DNA of 64,000 nt, taken from NCBI GenBank assembly GCA_033964015.1, contig CM066922.1, forward strand, positions 24,290,507-24,354,506. Direction: 5' to 3'. A program made the translations under genes and the position numbers. The notes beneath the pieces are model-generated. The model searched no databases. It was not told the DNA's origin and worked only from the letters and a program-made list of their open reading frames with translations. Every line of letters starts with the position of its first letter. The stretch's first letter is position 1. This document shows, in pieces, positions 1-12,059 of this stretch. This stretch comes from Scolanthus callimorphus (taxonomy: Eukaryota; Cnidaria; Anthozoa; Actiniaria; Edwardsiidae).

Positions 1-59
1 CAGAACTAATACGGACTTCGATGTTACCGAGCAGTCCCAGTTCCCAGTACAGATTTTAC

Positions 60-240
60 AGAGTCCACAGGTTTTCCCAGTCCAGGTTTTCCCAGTCCAG
101 CTTTTCTCAGTCCAGCTTTTCCCAGTCCAGCTTTTCCCAGTCCAGCTTTTACCAGTCCAGCTTTTCTCAGTCAAGCTTTTACCAGTCCAGCTTTTCTCAG
201 TCCAGCTTTTACCAGTCCAGCTTTTACCAGTCCTGGTTTT
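60..240. repeat. 15-bp minisatellite
   Basis: About twelve imperfect tandem copies of a 15-base unit resembling CTTTTCCCAGTCCAG. It abuts the broken vWA exon of the left gene copy. The open frame across it only reflects the repeat (a periodic Ser-Gln-Ser-Ser-Phe pattern) and is not a gene. Confidence 0.9.
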
Positions 241-344
241 TCAACATGCCATATTCAAGGACTTTGAAGTAAAACCAATGAGTTTCCAGGAAGCGTACGA
301 ACCCTGAACGAGCTCTATATCAATTGATACTGAAGATATCAAAC

Positions 345-569
345 CTTTTGAGTTGTAAGGCATCATGCTATCCAGAACGTTGTCAAGGTCTTCAAAATCC
401 CTCGCGTAGAATATATTATCTGGGCTGGACACCATAATGAACAAATGACCTTGACTGATCTGATCTCCAAGAGCTACTGCGTAAATTTCGATTCCCGCAT
501 TTTTAGCAGTCGGGCAGCAAGAGCCGGATTTCCATCGGTAGAATACCCATCCGTAAGGACAATGCAAAC
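345..569 (-). pseudogene. Broken second vWA exon, left gene copy
   Basis: This matches the C-terminal half of a von Willebrand A domain and aligns with the intact exon at 51102-51330. The start follows a CCTAG acceptor and opens in phase 0 with VCIVLTDG, the beta-strand D motif of vWA. A one-base deletion in the run CGGG (CGGGG in the right copy) changes the frame after residue KMR; another frame then continues AGIEIYAVALGD and ARDFEDLDNVLDSMM. The copy also lacks three further bases. As sequenced, the exon cannot encode the full vWA fold. A base-calling error is the main alternative. Confidence 0.7.
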
Positions 570-1599
570 CTAGGAAAAAATGTCAATCACTTCGAATTGA
601 TGTGTTTCAGAATAAGTGTATGAACAGAATTCTAAAAATAGGGTGGAGAAGACCACATCACTACGCGCGCGAGAGTTGCTACAGAAAGCAGGCATGAGGC
701 CTCTAAGTAAAGTAAAGCGGCGCATATAGAAGACAAGACCAGAAGAACGACAGCAGCAATGCAATGGCAAGGACGCCCGAAAGAGGAGAAAAGGAAGGCC
801 GAAAATGACCTGGAGAAGGACAGTAAAGAAGGAGAGGAAAGGAGTTTAGCGGTCATGGGAAGAGGCACAAGACCTATTGCAGCCGACAGAGAAAAGTGGA
901 GGGTAACACTTAACATGTAAATGTAAACACTCACTATCTATTAATGAAATAGATGATTTACTTTAAACAGTGAGGTTTTACGCTTACGCGAATGCGCTCT
1001 GCTTAGCAAACAATTGATCTAAACATTATCATTTGTATATTGGCGATATTGGCCTGAAAACCCTGACCGTTTAATTGACGTTTTCATTTGTGGTACAAAC
1101 GTTTCCACTCAGCAGTAAGCCCTTTACAAACTCTCTAATTCCAATACACAGAAAATTCTGCAGAAACCCAACCTTAGAAACTTTTCCAATGAATGGCAGG
1201 GTGAATCCCGTGGATCCCATGCCGAAAGACAATCCCATTGATGGGATAAAAATCACATGGTTGGTAATTGGAAAAACCACCATACACATGGATGGGATTT
1301 AATTTTGTTACTAACCAAACATTGGAAATTCAACCCATCCCTTGAAATTATCGTCTTCCCATCGTTGGAATAAACAAACCCATGTATAGGAATGGTGTAG
1401 GTGGTGGGACTGAGAGGTTCATGAATGGGAAATCATTTTTCATTGCTTAAAATAAGAAAAACAAATTCACGTGAATCGAAAAACCCATGGATGGGAATTT
1501 AAGGCCGTAACCAAGAATATCCACTGACGTGTGATTTCAGTCGCTGGATGCAGTGCAGCTTTTGGATCCTCAAAACGCTCAAGCGCCATTTATTCAACA

Positions 1600-2400
1600 G
1601 GAAATTTCTACAAAAACCAACAAACCAATTGGAAGTTAGTGGCATTGACTTTTAGGCAATTGATATCAATTAGTAAATTGGTTATCAACATCAGTTATCA
1701 GCAATTGATAGCCAATTGATACTGACTCAGATTTGGAACATTATCAATTGTTATATATTGCCGATACCATTGAATTGACAATTTACTAATTCGTATCAAT
1801 TGTAACCAATTAGCAGAGATTGACCAATTTGGATCAATTTGTACCAGGCACACCGGACCAAGCATTTTTTACTACGCCCAACTTTATGTAACTTTAGTTA
1901 CAGTTTTAATACTTTACTGTTTCGTTGTAAATTTTTTGAAGTGAAATAAAATCAGTAATTTTACCATAAGAAAGTATGTTTATATACCAAATAGTTTTAT
2001 TGAAAGCTTCCGGGAGGAACTTGCAGAGCTATCTTTACTTAGTCAGTAAATTGAACAATGTTCCCTTGACTCTTGAGTGAAATTTATCACGAGCGTTGGG
2101 CCGGGATATTTCAAATGACCATTATTTACCAGGATTTATATCCACTGTTCATTGATCGATTCAAAGAAAATTATTTTCAAAAGCTCTGATCATGCAGTAG
2201 GTGAAGCCTGTCTGTAACTTCAAAAAACTACCTCCAAGATTTAAGAAGGGAAAAAAGTATCATTTTTATCAATTCCACTCACTGAGGTTTTGGTTATCAA
2301 TTGGCTATCAATTGCTGATACAAATTGATAATCAATCTACTCTAGCTAATTATCAAAAAATACAAATTATCAAAATTAGTTACGCCGGGTAATTACAGTT
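1600..2400. repeat. Inverted ATCAATTG-rich arrays
   Basis: Two clusters (about 1615-1860 and 2255-2400) are built from short permutations of CAATTGATA and TATCAATTG in opposite orientation, separated by about 400 unrelated bases. The layout resembles the two ends of a small palindromic DNA element. Family and target duplication are not identified. Confidence 0.4.
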
Positions 2401-3599
2401 GTTTACTACCTAATATTCAAATTCCGAAAATGTATTCAAGTCTGAAAAATATTTCTCAGTTGGTCAGTCCTCTTTCGTAAATTCGTGGACTCACTACTAA
2501 CTACCACTGCCTGACGGCTTCGAATAGCCAAGTCTTTGTTTTATTAGAAGCAAAATGAAGGTTACAGTATCCGACCAGTACCAGTATCCGACCAAAATGT
2601 TTAAAATTCAGATTTTCTTTTCGCGAGTATTGTTTTACGACGAACGGACTGTTCCGAAATTTAGCCGAAGATTGATAAGCTTCCGAATGGTGGGTTTGGC
2701 GGGAATTCTAACATTCAAAGAGACGAGATTAGCACTTTGTTTTGTACAGGTGAGTTCGCAACTCTTCTATTCATTTGGTGCATTTTACTGTGCAGTGAAA
2801 CTACCTCAGGTTTAGATTCGTCTCTAAAACCTTAGAATTTCGCGGAAACGTTTTGATATTTAGGTTCTTTGCAGATTAAATGCTAAATTTTCAAATAATT
2901 CGTAAAGATCGCCTCGAAGGTTGGTTTACGTCGAGCAGTTTACTTCGGAAAACATTGCTGGCATTTCAGTTTGGGAGCCATTTTCCGACCACAGCACTGC
3001 CAGCTGGATGACTCCACTCGCTGGTGTCGGATTGTCGCTGTTATTCCGATAATTCTGTTCAAAATATCCATAAATTAAACAAGAAAAGCCACCTTGTAGA
3101 TTTTCAAACTTCTTAATTAAGAATTATCAATATTCGATCTTACATGTATTCCCCATGCAACTACGTTTCTGTTATGGGTTTAAATATTAGAATTTCATTT
3201 CACTAATCTAGTTGTTTTTCTGTATTGCTCCTAGTGCGATGCTTGAAACCGATCGATTTGGAGCTGGCATGATTTTGACTTGAGCATAAATTACCCTGCG
3301 AGTAGAGGTTTCTGTCAGTCTTTCATTAGCTAGCAAAGTTGTTCGGGCGCAAATCAAAACAACCACGCTATATTCCAGACAGAGCGATCTTAGGGCGATT
3401 TTGGCGATCTAAAGTCTTGGAATAACCCTTAAAAGGTTGTAATTGTGAAATGCTTTTCATGATTAACCTTTTTAACATTTGTGTATGATTTATTTGAGGA
3501 AAAATGACAATCAAGAGAAAAAATAGCAATCTGATCATATTGCCTCGGTCAATTTTTTTCTGGCTACGGCGCTGTTCGGGGTTTGTTTACACCTGAGAC

Positions 3600-4320
3600 C
3601 ACGTGCCACTACACGTGAAACTTGACGCCCAAAAGGTGAATTGGCGGCTTCTGCCCTTGTTCTCCTTGTTGCGACCGTCGAGGGACCGAACACGTCCATT
3701 CCCTCGTTTGTGAATGGTGGCGCTATCTGGCCGTCCTGTCAATAGGAAGGTCCGCCATATGCTGCTCCAGTACTTGTCCCCTCAGTTTCTTGCTGGTAAC
3801 ACAAGAGTGGATCTCTTTGGCGACTACGCGATGACCACCTATGATCCAGAAACCGGCGTGACGGACTACACCGTGGGTTATTCGTCTCCCTTGGTGGTGG
3901 ACGCGCTGGTGGAAATGGCGGACAAGAGTAAGGAAGAGAGAAAGTGTCCTTTCGGTAGCAGACCAGGGTGCTTTTCTTCATAGAGAAGCTGGGCACGTCG
4001 TAGATGCCCTACGGCCCTGCGTATGCCGCGGGGTCAAGTCGATAGATGACTTCCGATAGGTGATTCTTTGCTCTTCGATGTTTGCTTGAAGCTTGGGATT
4101 GCGCGACTTTAGCTTGGCCGTAGACAAAGGATGCGCTAACTTAACCTTGGTCGTTGACTTCACGAAGATACAAGACTGTTCCGATGGCGTCCGAGCTCGC
4201 GTCGGAAAATGCATGTATCTCTCTCCTGATCGGCTTTCCGAAGCCCGTCGGGTGGTGACAACGTGGAAGCGAGACTTGCTCGAGATGACCAAGCGAGTCC
4301 CGCCATGCTTTCCATTTCTT
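3600..4320 (-). mobile_element. BEL/Pao-type retrotransposon integrase relic
   Basis: On the minus strand one frame reads MADLPIDR and a neighbouring frame reads PPFTNEGMDVFGP. Together they match the MADLP...PPFTNVGVDYFGP signature at the start of the integrase core of BEL/Pao retrotransposons. The frame shift between them and nearby stops show it is dead. The stretch is visibly more GC-rich than its surroundings. Upstream pol sequence up to about 4320 is probably also from this element but was not matched to a motif. No LTRs were recognised. Confidence 0.65.
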
Positions 4321-5152
4321 TAGAAGTGCGTCTGGGAGTGGGTCGTCCCAGTCTAGCGGCTTGTCGTTCTTTTTTCTTCTTTCCTAGCATGTCCAGTTGC
4401 TGTAGGAGAAGCCTTCCTTCTAAGATAACGGGAAACGCGAGGCCGAGCGGATATAAAACAACCAATACTATGAAAATGCTTGTTTGTTTTCAATAAAATC
4501 TTTATTTTGAGCGTTCTCTCTCATCATTTAGAGGGAACAGGGAAAATGTTGACTATTTGCGTGACGCGGGAGGATTTATGTCACGCAAAATCAACAACAA
4601 AATCACACAAATCACTCCCAAATCTCAACTGCGTGCTGTGCCGCAGATATTTTTGCATAATCACAAAGGCAATTACATGACCTCAATATTAGAAGATGAT
4701 TTTAAGCATGTTGAAAGGCACGTCTTCGAAAGGGCTTAATTTTCCTACAAATTAAATTAGATATTATAAATATTTCACCTTGAGAAGAACAGAGCATCAA
4801 GAAAATCTAATTTAAGTTGTTGTTTTCGATGCGAAAGTAAAAAAGTTTAGACGCGAAAACGCTTCCTTGACATGCCGATTTTGGCACTTTTTTAGGGCTT
4901 CTCGCCTTGAGTCTGGTTAAAACTCACCGAAAATAATTACTGAGAAAGCTACATTTTGGTAGTAGGCATAAATAGTAGTTTCTGTGATATAAATATCAGG
5001 GCAGGATTGCTCCGAACACAATATCGAGTGGTCCGTTCTTACTAAAAAAGGATTACTATCGATAAAATCAATATAATCACATTTCACGTTTACTGTGCAA
5101 GGCAGTAACTTTGTTTTCGTAGAGTCCTGAAAATTTCGCCTGAGCCAGTTAC

Positions 5153-5496
5153 CTGTTTTACATTTGGTCGCATTCCTCTGGCTTCTTGAAAAAGTCTTTC
5201 GCTAGCTGCGGTCAAAGCACGTTTTAAATTGGTAATGCCTCCCATATAAGGCATGCGATCAATGTGTCTCCTCAGCGCGATGGTGTTTCCATAAACGCCT
5301 CTGTAATTATCAAACGCGACCTCCAATTTAGGAAAGGTTGACCAAGCGATAATTCCAACGTGGGTACCTTGTTCTGATATCTCGAATGAGTCAATAAAAT
5401 GCTTCAAAAATCTAAGGGTTCGGAGCCAGTTATCAAGTCCAATGCTGCCGCTTGAGTCAATAAGAAGACCAACATCAATACTTCTTGGACACCCAA
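5153..5496 (-). pseudogene. First vWA exon, left gene copy
   Basis: This exon encodes the N-terminal part of a von Willebrand A domain: GCPRSIDVGLLIDSSGSIG carries the metal-binding DxSxS motif (Asp-Ser-Ser-Gly-Ser), followed by helix/strand sequence such as THVGIIAWSTFP and GGITNLKRAL. It begins in phase 1 after a TTTCCAG acceptor and ends in phase 0 before GTAACT, as the paralogous exon at 52883-53226 does. This exon itself is open. It is marked pseudogene only because its partner exon at 345-569 is frameshifted. Confidence 0.7.
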
Positions 5497-6877
5497 CTGG
5501 AAAGATAAAAATATATGGTTATGTGGTATAGTTGTTTTGCTCCCCTCGAGGTTATTAAGATACTGAACTTTAAGACTGGGACAATATATTTCGTAGACAT
5601 ATTTCGTAGTTTTGTGAAATTAATCATTTTATTCTCTTTCACCCTTGAAACAAAACAAGTTATTTTCATTCTTTGCGAGTCCTGGTAGTTCCCTTATCAT
5701 CTCGATGTATTTTAATCAAAAAGCAGTAAAAACTAGAAAGATATCATTTTCTGTAAAAACCCAGTTAAAATCTGTTAAAATCAGCTCTCGATCGGAGAAG
5801 TATTTTACATTATTATACAGAAGAGAGTGCAAGCCATTTGGAGGATGTTAAAATAACTAATCGAGAGAAGTGGCTAAGCTCGGCGGAAGCGACAAAGTCT
5901 ATAGGAGAATATATCAATACAACACTACAAGGAAACAAAAAAAGATAAACAAGATGATACAACCATAACTCCATGATACAACGTAACAACATAACAGATG
6001 TGAGATGAAATAATAAATTTCAACACTTTCCAAAGCAAAAGACAGTAGCTGGGCGAACTCTCAGCGTACTTGCTTAAAATTGATTGTACCAGATTGTACC
6101 TTTAAAAAAAGATCGAGTTTTGCATTTGAATTCATGGATTGAATTCCAGATTTAGAGCCCTAAAAATCGAAATATTAAATTTGCAGGAATTCGTTTTGAT
6201 GGAGATGAACTATTTTGTGAGTCAAATGAGTCAATGAGTCATTAGCCAAGTCTAAAATGATTATCTTTTTCTTTTCATACCTTTGTATTAACTTGTGGAT
6301 ATATGAAGCATCGGAACAAGTTATTGGTGTTGTGTATCGTTGCTGTTAGCTCATTTCATTTCATTTTTCATTTCGTAGGCGTTCGTGTGTCTGTGACAAC
6401 TCGACCACGCGACATCACAGACACGCAGTGCCTACGAAGTGATAAAAGACTCACAAGAGAAATCTAATGCCTACTAAAAATGATACAAAACTCACAAAAG
6501 AAAGCTCTGCTTGCAGGGTATTCGATCAGGGGCTTGGGGACGATTTTTGTAACCATTATACTGGTGCCTTGGACCATGGACTTTTTTCTTCTCGTGCGAC
6601 CATGTTGAGCTTACAATAACGTCATACGACGGAGGGAAATCGTCAAATATATTTATCGTGTATCCTCGAGTTAATAAATAACAAATTTAATCATTTTAGA
6701 CTTGACTCATAACTTGAATCACGACTCATGACTCATTGACTCATCTCTACCGAAGTCTCGTTTTGATCTTTGGAAGACAGTAGGACTATTTGCTAGCTCT
6801 AGTGTTCTACGTGCTCACTTCATACCGACAGAGAACTCAAACATTGCACTATACCCACTAGGTTTTATTATTAGTAC
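5497..6877. other. Intron between WAP and vWA exons, left copy
   Basis: This is non-coding sequence that partly aligns with the corresponding intron of the right copy, for example the segments near the two exons at 6010-6180 and 6770-6860. A short inverted motif around the word AGGCGTTCGTGTGTCTGTGA lies at about 6375-6435. No gene was seen. Confidence 0.5.
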
Positions 6878-7033
6878 CTGTTTCAATGGGATCTCTACAC
6901 TGGACTCCACATTCATTCGGACAACACCGGTATCCATTGGTACAATCACTGTCCACAGTACAACCTCCTTTGGTACTACATACATTACCAGAAGAGTAAT
7001 AGTTCACTTTCGGACACACATAGGTAGGCCAGC
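6878..7033 (-). pseudogene. WAP-domain exon, left gene copy
   Basis: This phase 1-1 exon encodes a whey-acidic-protein four-disulfide core module: VCPKVNYYSSGNVC, then GGCTVDSDCTNGYRCC and NECGVQC, with the typical closing CC..CG..C cysteine spacing. It starts after GTTCCAG and ends before GTACTA. It is open, but it belongs to the gene copy whose vWA exon and candidate signal exon are damaged. WAP modules are extracellular; many inhibit proteases, but no inhibitory role can be claimed here. Confidence 0.7.
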
Positions 7034-10000
7034 CTGGAACAAAATACATAGCCGTAGAGCGTTTTTCAGAACAATGTAGAAAGTAAAGGATGGTTTTCAC
7101 GAGCGACGGAAGCGGAAGGTTGTACGCATGCTTGGAACGGAATCTAATTCCCGTTCCCTCTTGTCTGTTTTAAGCATACGCTTATGCGGTACGGTTTTCA
7201 GGCGACGTTATTTTTATTTTGCTAGTTTCATGTTCATAATTTTAAAGGATTTATACAATATAGACTTATCACATATCATTCTCGAATCCAGAGCTCCCGG
7301 CTCGTCTGGTGACATCCATTTGACGACCTCAAAGTTCAATGCTCCTATGGCGATATTTAGCTGTCAGTCAAACCAAAAACGCTGGATTCGGTCTCTTTAG
7401 TGGGTCGAAATTGATTGCCAAATCAACCAAAATGGTCTTGGTCCTACCGATGTAGTCTATGTTTTCCAATATTTACTTTTAAAATCGATTTGGCCTTTTC
7501 GTTTACTTTATTTTCTTCACTTTTTTGATTACGTATTTGCTTGTAAGTGCTAATTAACATTTCCACTATTTGCGCAGCTTGGCAGTCATGGGCAGTTCCC
7601 CGCGGGTTGAGACACATTCACTCGCTCAGAGTCGTAGAATCTTGCACTCTACAAGCGTGCTGCAATCAACTTCTGCACCGATACCTTCCGTGGTGGACTC
7701 TTTGAGCTAAAATCCCCTTATTACAAACGACTGCGACTGTGTTCCTCTGGCAAGTGAATTGCTTAATGGGATATTTTTTTTAACTTTTTTTAAACTGTTC
7801 CAGAATTATATATTTTTTTCAAATAAATAAAAAAAGATCACCCGCGCTTGCAGGACTTGGGTCATGCTAACAAATACTACGAAATACTTGCCATATGTGC
7901 CAACTAGTAAAAAGGAGCAAACGTAGAATGAAGAAATAGGACTGAAGAAGTATCGGGGTGCTATTTTTTCCTGCGAAGATAAGTATAGATATATATTAAT
8001 TACAATAAATGAGAACAAAACGTCTTTAGAGAACCCCTCCCCGTCCGATCAACAACTGTGTCAGTGGTGTCCAAAAGGTGCCGTGCCTTACACTCTGCCA
8101 TTGATTGTACAAAATGCCGACCTTTAACGACTCTCCTGTAACAGAGCAACTTCTCTTACCTTCATACATATGGTGTTTTCAAAACGAAACTTTAGCTAGG
8201 AGGGAGTGAGCATAGAGTGAAATCATGGTGACTTGTAATACTTTTCTATCATAACTTGCTTTTTATACCCTCCTGGTTCGTATGTTTTTCTTACTCAAAT
8301 GTTGTCCTATGTAATTCTAGTCCAAATGAAGTGAACTATTCAAATAGTTTGTTTATTTTTCATATACCAATGTGTTTCTCGAAATTATTTGCTCTATGCA
8401 GGTGGTAAATGGTTATAACTATTGCAAAATATTTGTATTCAATACCTTTAAGTGAAGTTTTGTTTCACAATTTGATTTAACATTTTATATAGTAAAAATA
8501 TTTCATCAACGAAAAAAACCCTTGCGAGAATGAGTTGCTCTTAAATTTAACAGCGAATGCAGAACTCCTGGAGCTATCAACGAAGGTGACAGCTTTAACA
8601 TTTTGTCTAAAATCAAATATATTATCAAATATATTATCACATCAAAATGTGGCTTGGTAAAAAAGACAAGAACAATAGGGAAATCTCACCCAATTTCTCG
8701 TAAATAACCTGCTAGAAATATAAGTGCAACATTTTCATGAGTTGTTTTGATCCTAATATGTCGTTAAATTGGTAAACGAAGAACATCGAAAACTTGCATC
8801 AACTTGCGCAAGTTGACGCAAGTAGCAGGACTTTAGCGACAAGAACAGCGTCGACTTGACGAAATTCTGATTTTTGGTACAACATGTTAAGAATAGAGTA
8901 CAGAGCTGAGAGCAACAGTAAAGCTTCAGTTACTATTCTGTTCCAACTGTGAAAATTTGAAATAACAACTCCTCCGCTTTCGCAAAATTTTGAAGGGAAA
9001 TGGACACGCGCTATTTTCAGCAGTGTTCAGCCGCGAAGCACAGTTAACTTTGTATCTGAATATCGCAGGAGAAAACAAAACACCAATGAAATCTGTATTT
9101 GACATTTTATTGAATATCTTTGTCAGGATATATCAAGCAGCTACGATTACCACAACTTTATTTGCACAAAGCAGGATTATTCCTTATAGACAACGCACGA
9201 ACGAAAAAAGTTCGCCTTTGGGTCTAAAATCATTTCTGTACACATCGACAGAAACACCGAAACTCCCGAAATACATTATTGAGTCCCCATTAATAAACTA
9301 TTCGTATACGAATTAGTACCTTTAGACTTTACCGCACCAAGGAATAAGAAACCAAATACAAATATTAGTCGTGTGCCTGGCTTCGACTGAATTTTAATCT
9401 TGATAAGAAATTTCGCACAAACGAATAACGCTACACTGCATTCCAGCATGCTTCAAATGGCAATTCAGCGTTAAAACGAGAATTGAACCATATTTTTCTC
9501 GCCGTTTTTATGTCGGAAGTGCATAACAATGTATAGTAACATAAAGAATATATTTTTTCCATCCGACAAGGACTTTTTTTGGAAGAATGACATTAATATT
9601 CAAGAAAAAAAGTTTCAAGGTTTATTTTATGCCAAACAGGCAGTTTATGCTAATTTTATCCAATCAAACGTGCTAGAAGTTCACTCGACTCTGAAGATGA
9701 CTTCCGCTCAGTTTGTCGAAACGTCAGTCACCACCAACAGTCCTTCTCAGGACTAGTCTACCCTCACCCGGATGATCTCTCTGTTTCTAACATTACCTCA
9801 CTCTGGTTCAGACCATTCACGTTATTGTACATTATTTTGGTGTGGTTTAAACAAGAGGACAAGAAGAGGAAAGCGGATCTTCCTCTCGAAGAATGCCTAG
9901 AATGTTTATCTTTCTGAGTTTCTGGTTCAGGTTACTTGCGTAAAATCGCCAATCGCAACAGTGAATTTTGTGGTCGCGTAGCAATGCATACGGTGGTAAG

Positions 10001-10076
10001 AATTTGATAACACTGTGAAAAATCATCAGTTTACAAACATAAAAAAACATTTAAAAAAAACTGGTTTCTATGTGTA
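7034..10076. other. 5' flank of the left gene copy
   Basis: No supported exon lies here. The part 7441-8420 is one copy of a duplicated block (see the repeat entries). A lone MITE-end-like sequence with GAGCTCCCGGCTCGTC lies near 7290. At 9690-9830 there is a stretch resembling the 3' end of a dispersed repeat, with a CGAAACGTCAGTCACC word. A half copy of the 16320-16478 MITE lies near 9940-10010. Confidence 0.45.
7441..8420. repeat. Duplicated upstream block, copy A
   Basis: This segment matches 10745-11985 (copy B) and, over its latter half, 55590-56190 (copy C). Shared landmarks include GGCAGTCATGGGCAGTTCCC, the frame reading YLYLSSQ and TCCTGTAACAGAGCAACTTC. On the minus strand it contains the counterpart of the candidate signal-peptide exon at 55695-55784. 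Here one base is deleted, the in-frame ATG is missing, and the donor reads GA instead of GT. Confidence 0.75.
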
Positions 10077-10731
10077 GTGACGGGAAGCAGGTGGGAAATT
10101 TGTCGACGCTGACAAATGAATGCGGGCGCAGCCAAGAGGGCAGGCTTGCGAGTTTGCGCAAACGTCGCATTCCTAACACATGTCCATGCTCCGGGTAAAC
10201 TAGTTCTTTGTTTTATTACATTGGCACGAATTTATTTTTGAGGTGAAGACCGTCTAACAAAAGAAGTTTCGCATCATAGAACATCAGGAGTAGACAAAGC
10301 TTGATTTCATGTCGAATGAAGGCATAAACGGCCCTCAAATATACAAAATATGAACATATTCGAGAAACTTGCTTTTGAACCAAAACCAAAAATTTCACAT
10401 GGTCATTCTTGTATTGAAACCGAACTATTTTTGCTAGTTTCATCGGCTGAACAAATTGTCTTGGTATATTTTGAGGGCCATTTATACTTTCACTCGACAT
10501 GAAATTGGGCTTAGTTTACTCCTGGACGTTCAATCATGCGAAACTTATTTTATTAGGCGGTCTTTACCGCAAAAAAATAATCCGTGCCGATGCAATAAAA
10601 CAAAGAACGAATTAACCTGGCCGGAAGAAAGTTTGCCAGGAATGTGAAGGTTTTCACGCTAACATAAACTTACAAGCCTGACTTTAACGAGCGCATGCGC
10701 TATACAAATTTCCAACCTGCTGTGACGGGAA
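10077..10731. mobile_element. MITE with 10-bp target duplication (MULE-like)
   Basis: The direct repeat GTGACGGGAA at 10077-10086 and 10722-10731 flanks an element of about 635 bases. Its terminal inverted repeats read GCAGGTGGGAAATTTGT on the left and GCAGGTTGGAAATTTGT inward from the right. The left 185 bases closely match the element at 16821-17240. A 9-10-bp duplication is usual for Mutator-like transposons; the family assignment is inference. No coding capacity was seen. Confidence 0.75.
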
Positions 10732-10744
10732 ATTATCAATCAAA

Positions 10745-11985
10745 ACTTAAATTCTTTACCGATGAAGTTTATGTTTTCCAATATTTACTTTCAAAACCAA
10801 TTTGGCCTTTTCGTTTACTTTATTTTCTTCACTTTTTGATTACGTATTTGCTTGTAAGTGCTACGTAACACTTCCACTATTTGCACAGCCTGGCAGTCAT
10901 GGGCAGTTCCCCACGGGTCGAGACACACAGTCACTCGCCCAGAGTCGTAGAATCTTGTACTCTACAAGCGTGCTGCAATCAACTTCTGCACCTGTACCTT
11001 CCGTGGTGGACTCTTTGAGGTAGAAAATTACAAACGACTGCCGTGTGTTCCTCTGGCAAGTGAAATGCTTAATTTTTTCAAACTACCTAGGGAACTAGCT
11101 GTTCGCATTTAGTCTGGAAAACTGTTCCAAATGAAAAAGAAAATGAAAACAAGGGATAGGAACCTTGCGGCTTACAGGATTTGGATCATAGCTAACAAAT
11201 ACTACGAAATACTTGCAATATGTGCCAATGAGTAAAAAGGATTAGCAAACGTAGAATAAAGAAATAGGACTCAAGAACTATCGGGGTGCTATTGTTACCG
11301 GAGATAAGTATAGATATATATTAATTGCATTAAACGAGAACAAAAACGTCTTTAGAGAATCCCTTTCCGTCCGATTACATTAAATTTCGGCACCAAGTAG
11401 TTCTCGAGATATCGCCAAAGCTATTTATGTCACGCAACACTAGTCACGGATTTTGAACTTGCCGTATTTCACTTGCACCGTTCTTACCTTTCTGGCGCGT
11501 CAGAATGTTTCAAAAGTTTATATCTTGCCATTCTCATACGATTCTTGCTGTTTGGATTGAAAATAGCTTTGTTTTGGAGACCCGGTTAATTGTTTGCCAT
11601 TATGGAGCCCCTCTGCTGAGTCACCAACATAGCATCCATACAGTTACTGTACAAAATGGCGCGCATTCACCTGCTAATATTTCGCTCGGAAATTGATTCA
11701 CATGCTAATATTTCGCTCTATTATTTATAATTCTATTAGGCATTCAGTGTTTAGAAGTTAAACCAAGAACTACTCTACCATTGATTGTACAACTGCCGAA
11801 CTTTAACGACTCTCCTGTAACAGAGCAACTTCTCTTACCTTCATAAATGTGGTGTTTTCAACACGAAACTTTAACTAGGAGGGAATGAGCATAGAGTGAT
11901 ATCACGGTGACGTGTAATAATTTTGTATCATAAGTTGCTTTTTATATCCCCTGGTTCGTATATGTTGTTCTTTCTCAAATGTAGT
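10745..11985. repeat. Duplicated upstream block, copy B
   Basis: This third, partial copy of the gene-flanking block matches 7441-8420 across about 1 kb with scattered substitutions. It has no WAP or vWA exon beside it. It contains an unmatched insertion (11390-11760) with no recognisable content. Confidence 0.7.
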
Positions 11986-12059
11986 CCTATGTAATCGACG
12001 ATAATAAAAAAGATGGCGCCGCGCGGTGCATTCTGGTAAAATCGACATGATGTGTAAAC

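Larger units (their letters stand above)
570..5152. other. Long intron of the left vWA unit, repeat-filled
   Basis: This 4.6-kb stretch separates the two vWA exons. It holds short inverted motifs of the type CCCATGGATGGG (1200-1510), ATCAATTG-rich inverted arrays (1600-1860 and 2255-2400) and a BEL/Pao-like relic (3600-4320). A piece at 3290-3370 resembles the MITE at 62651-62766. Nothing else recognisable was seen. Confidence 0.6.

Noticed and set aside
60..240. CRISPR-like regular repeats
   Set aside because: Units are directly adjacent without spacers, and the genome is clearly eukaryotic.
21..272. Open frame of 83 codons at the left end
   Set aside because: It is the translation of the 15-bp minisatellite; the periodic Ser/Gln/Phe content has no other support.
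7575..7715. Stretch conserved at 10890-11020 that could be a thrombospondin type 1 module (W..W spacing) on the plus strand
   Set aside because: Cysteines are missing, stops occur in the matching frame, and the similarity extends over the whole duplicated block rather than an exon.
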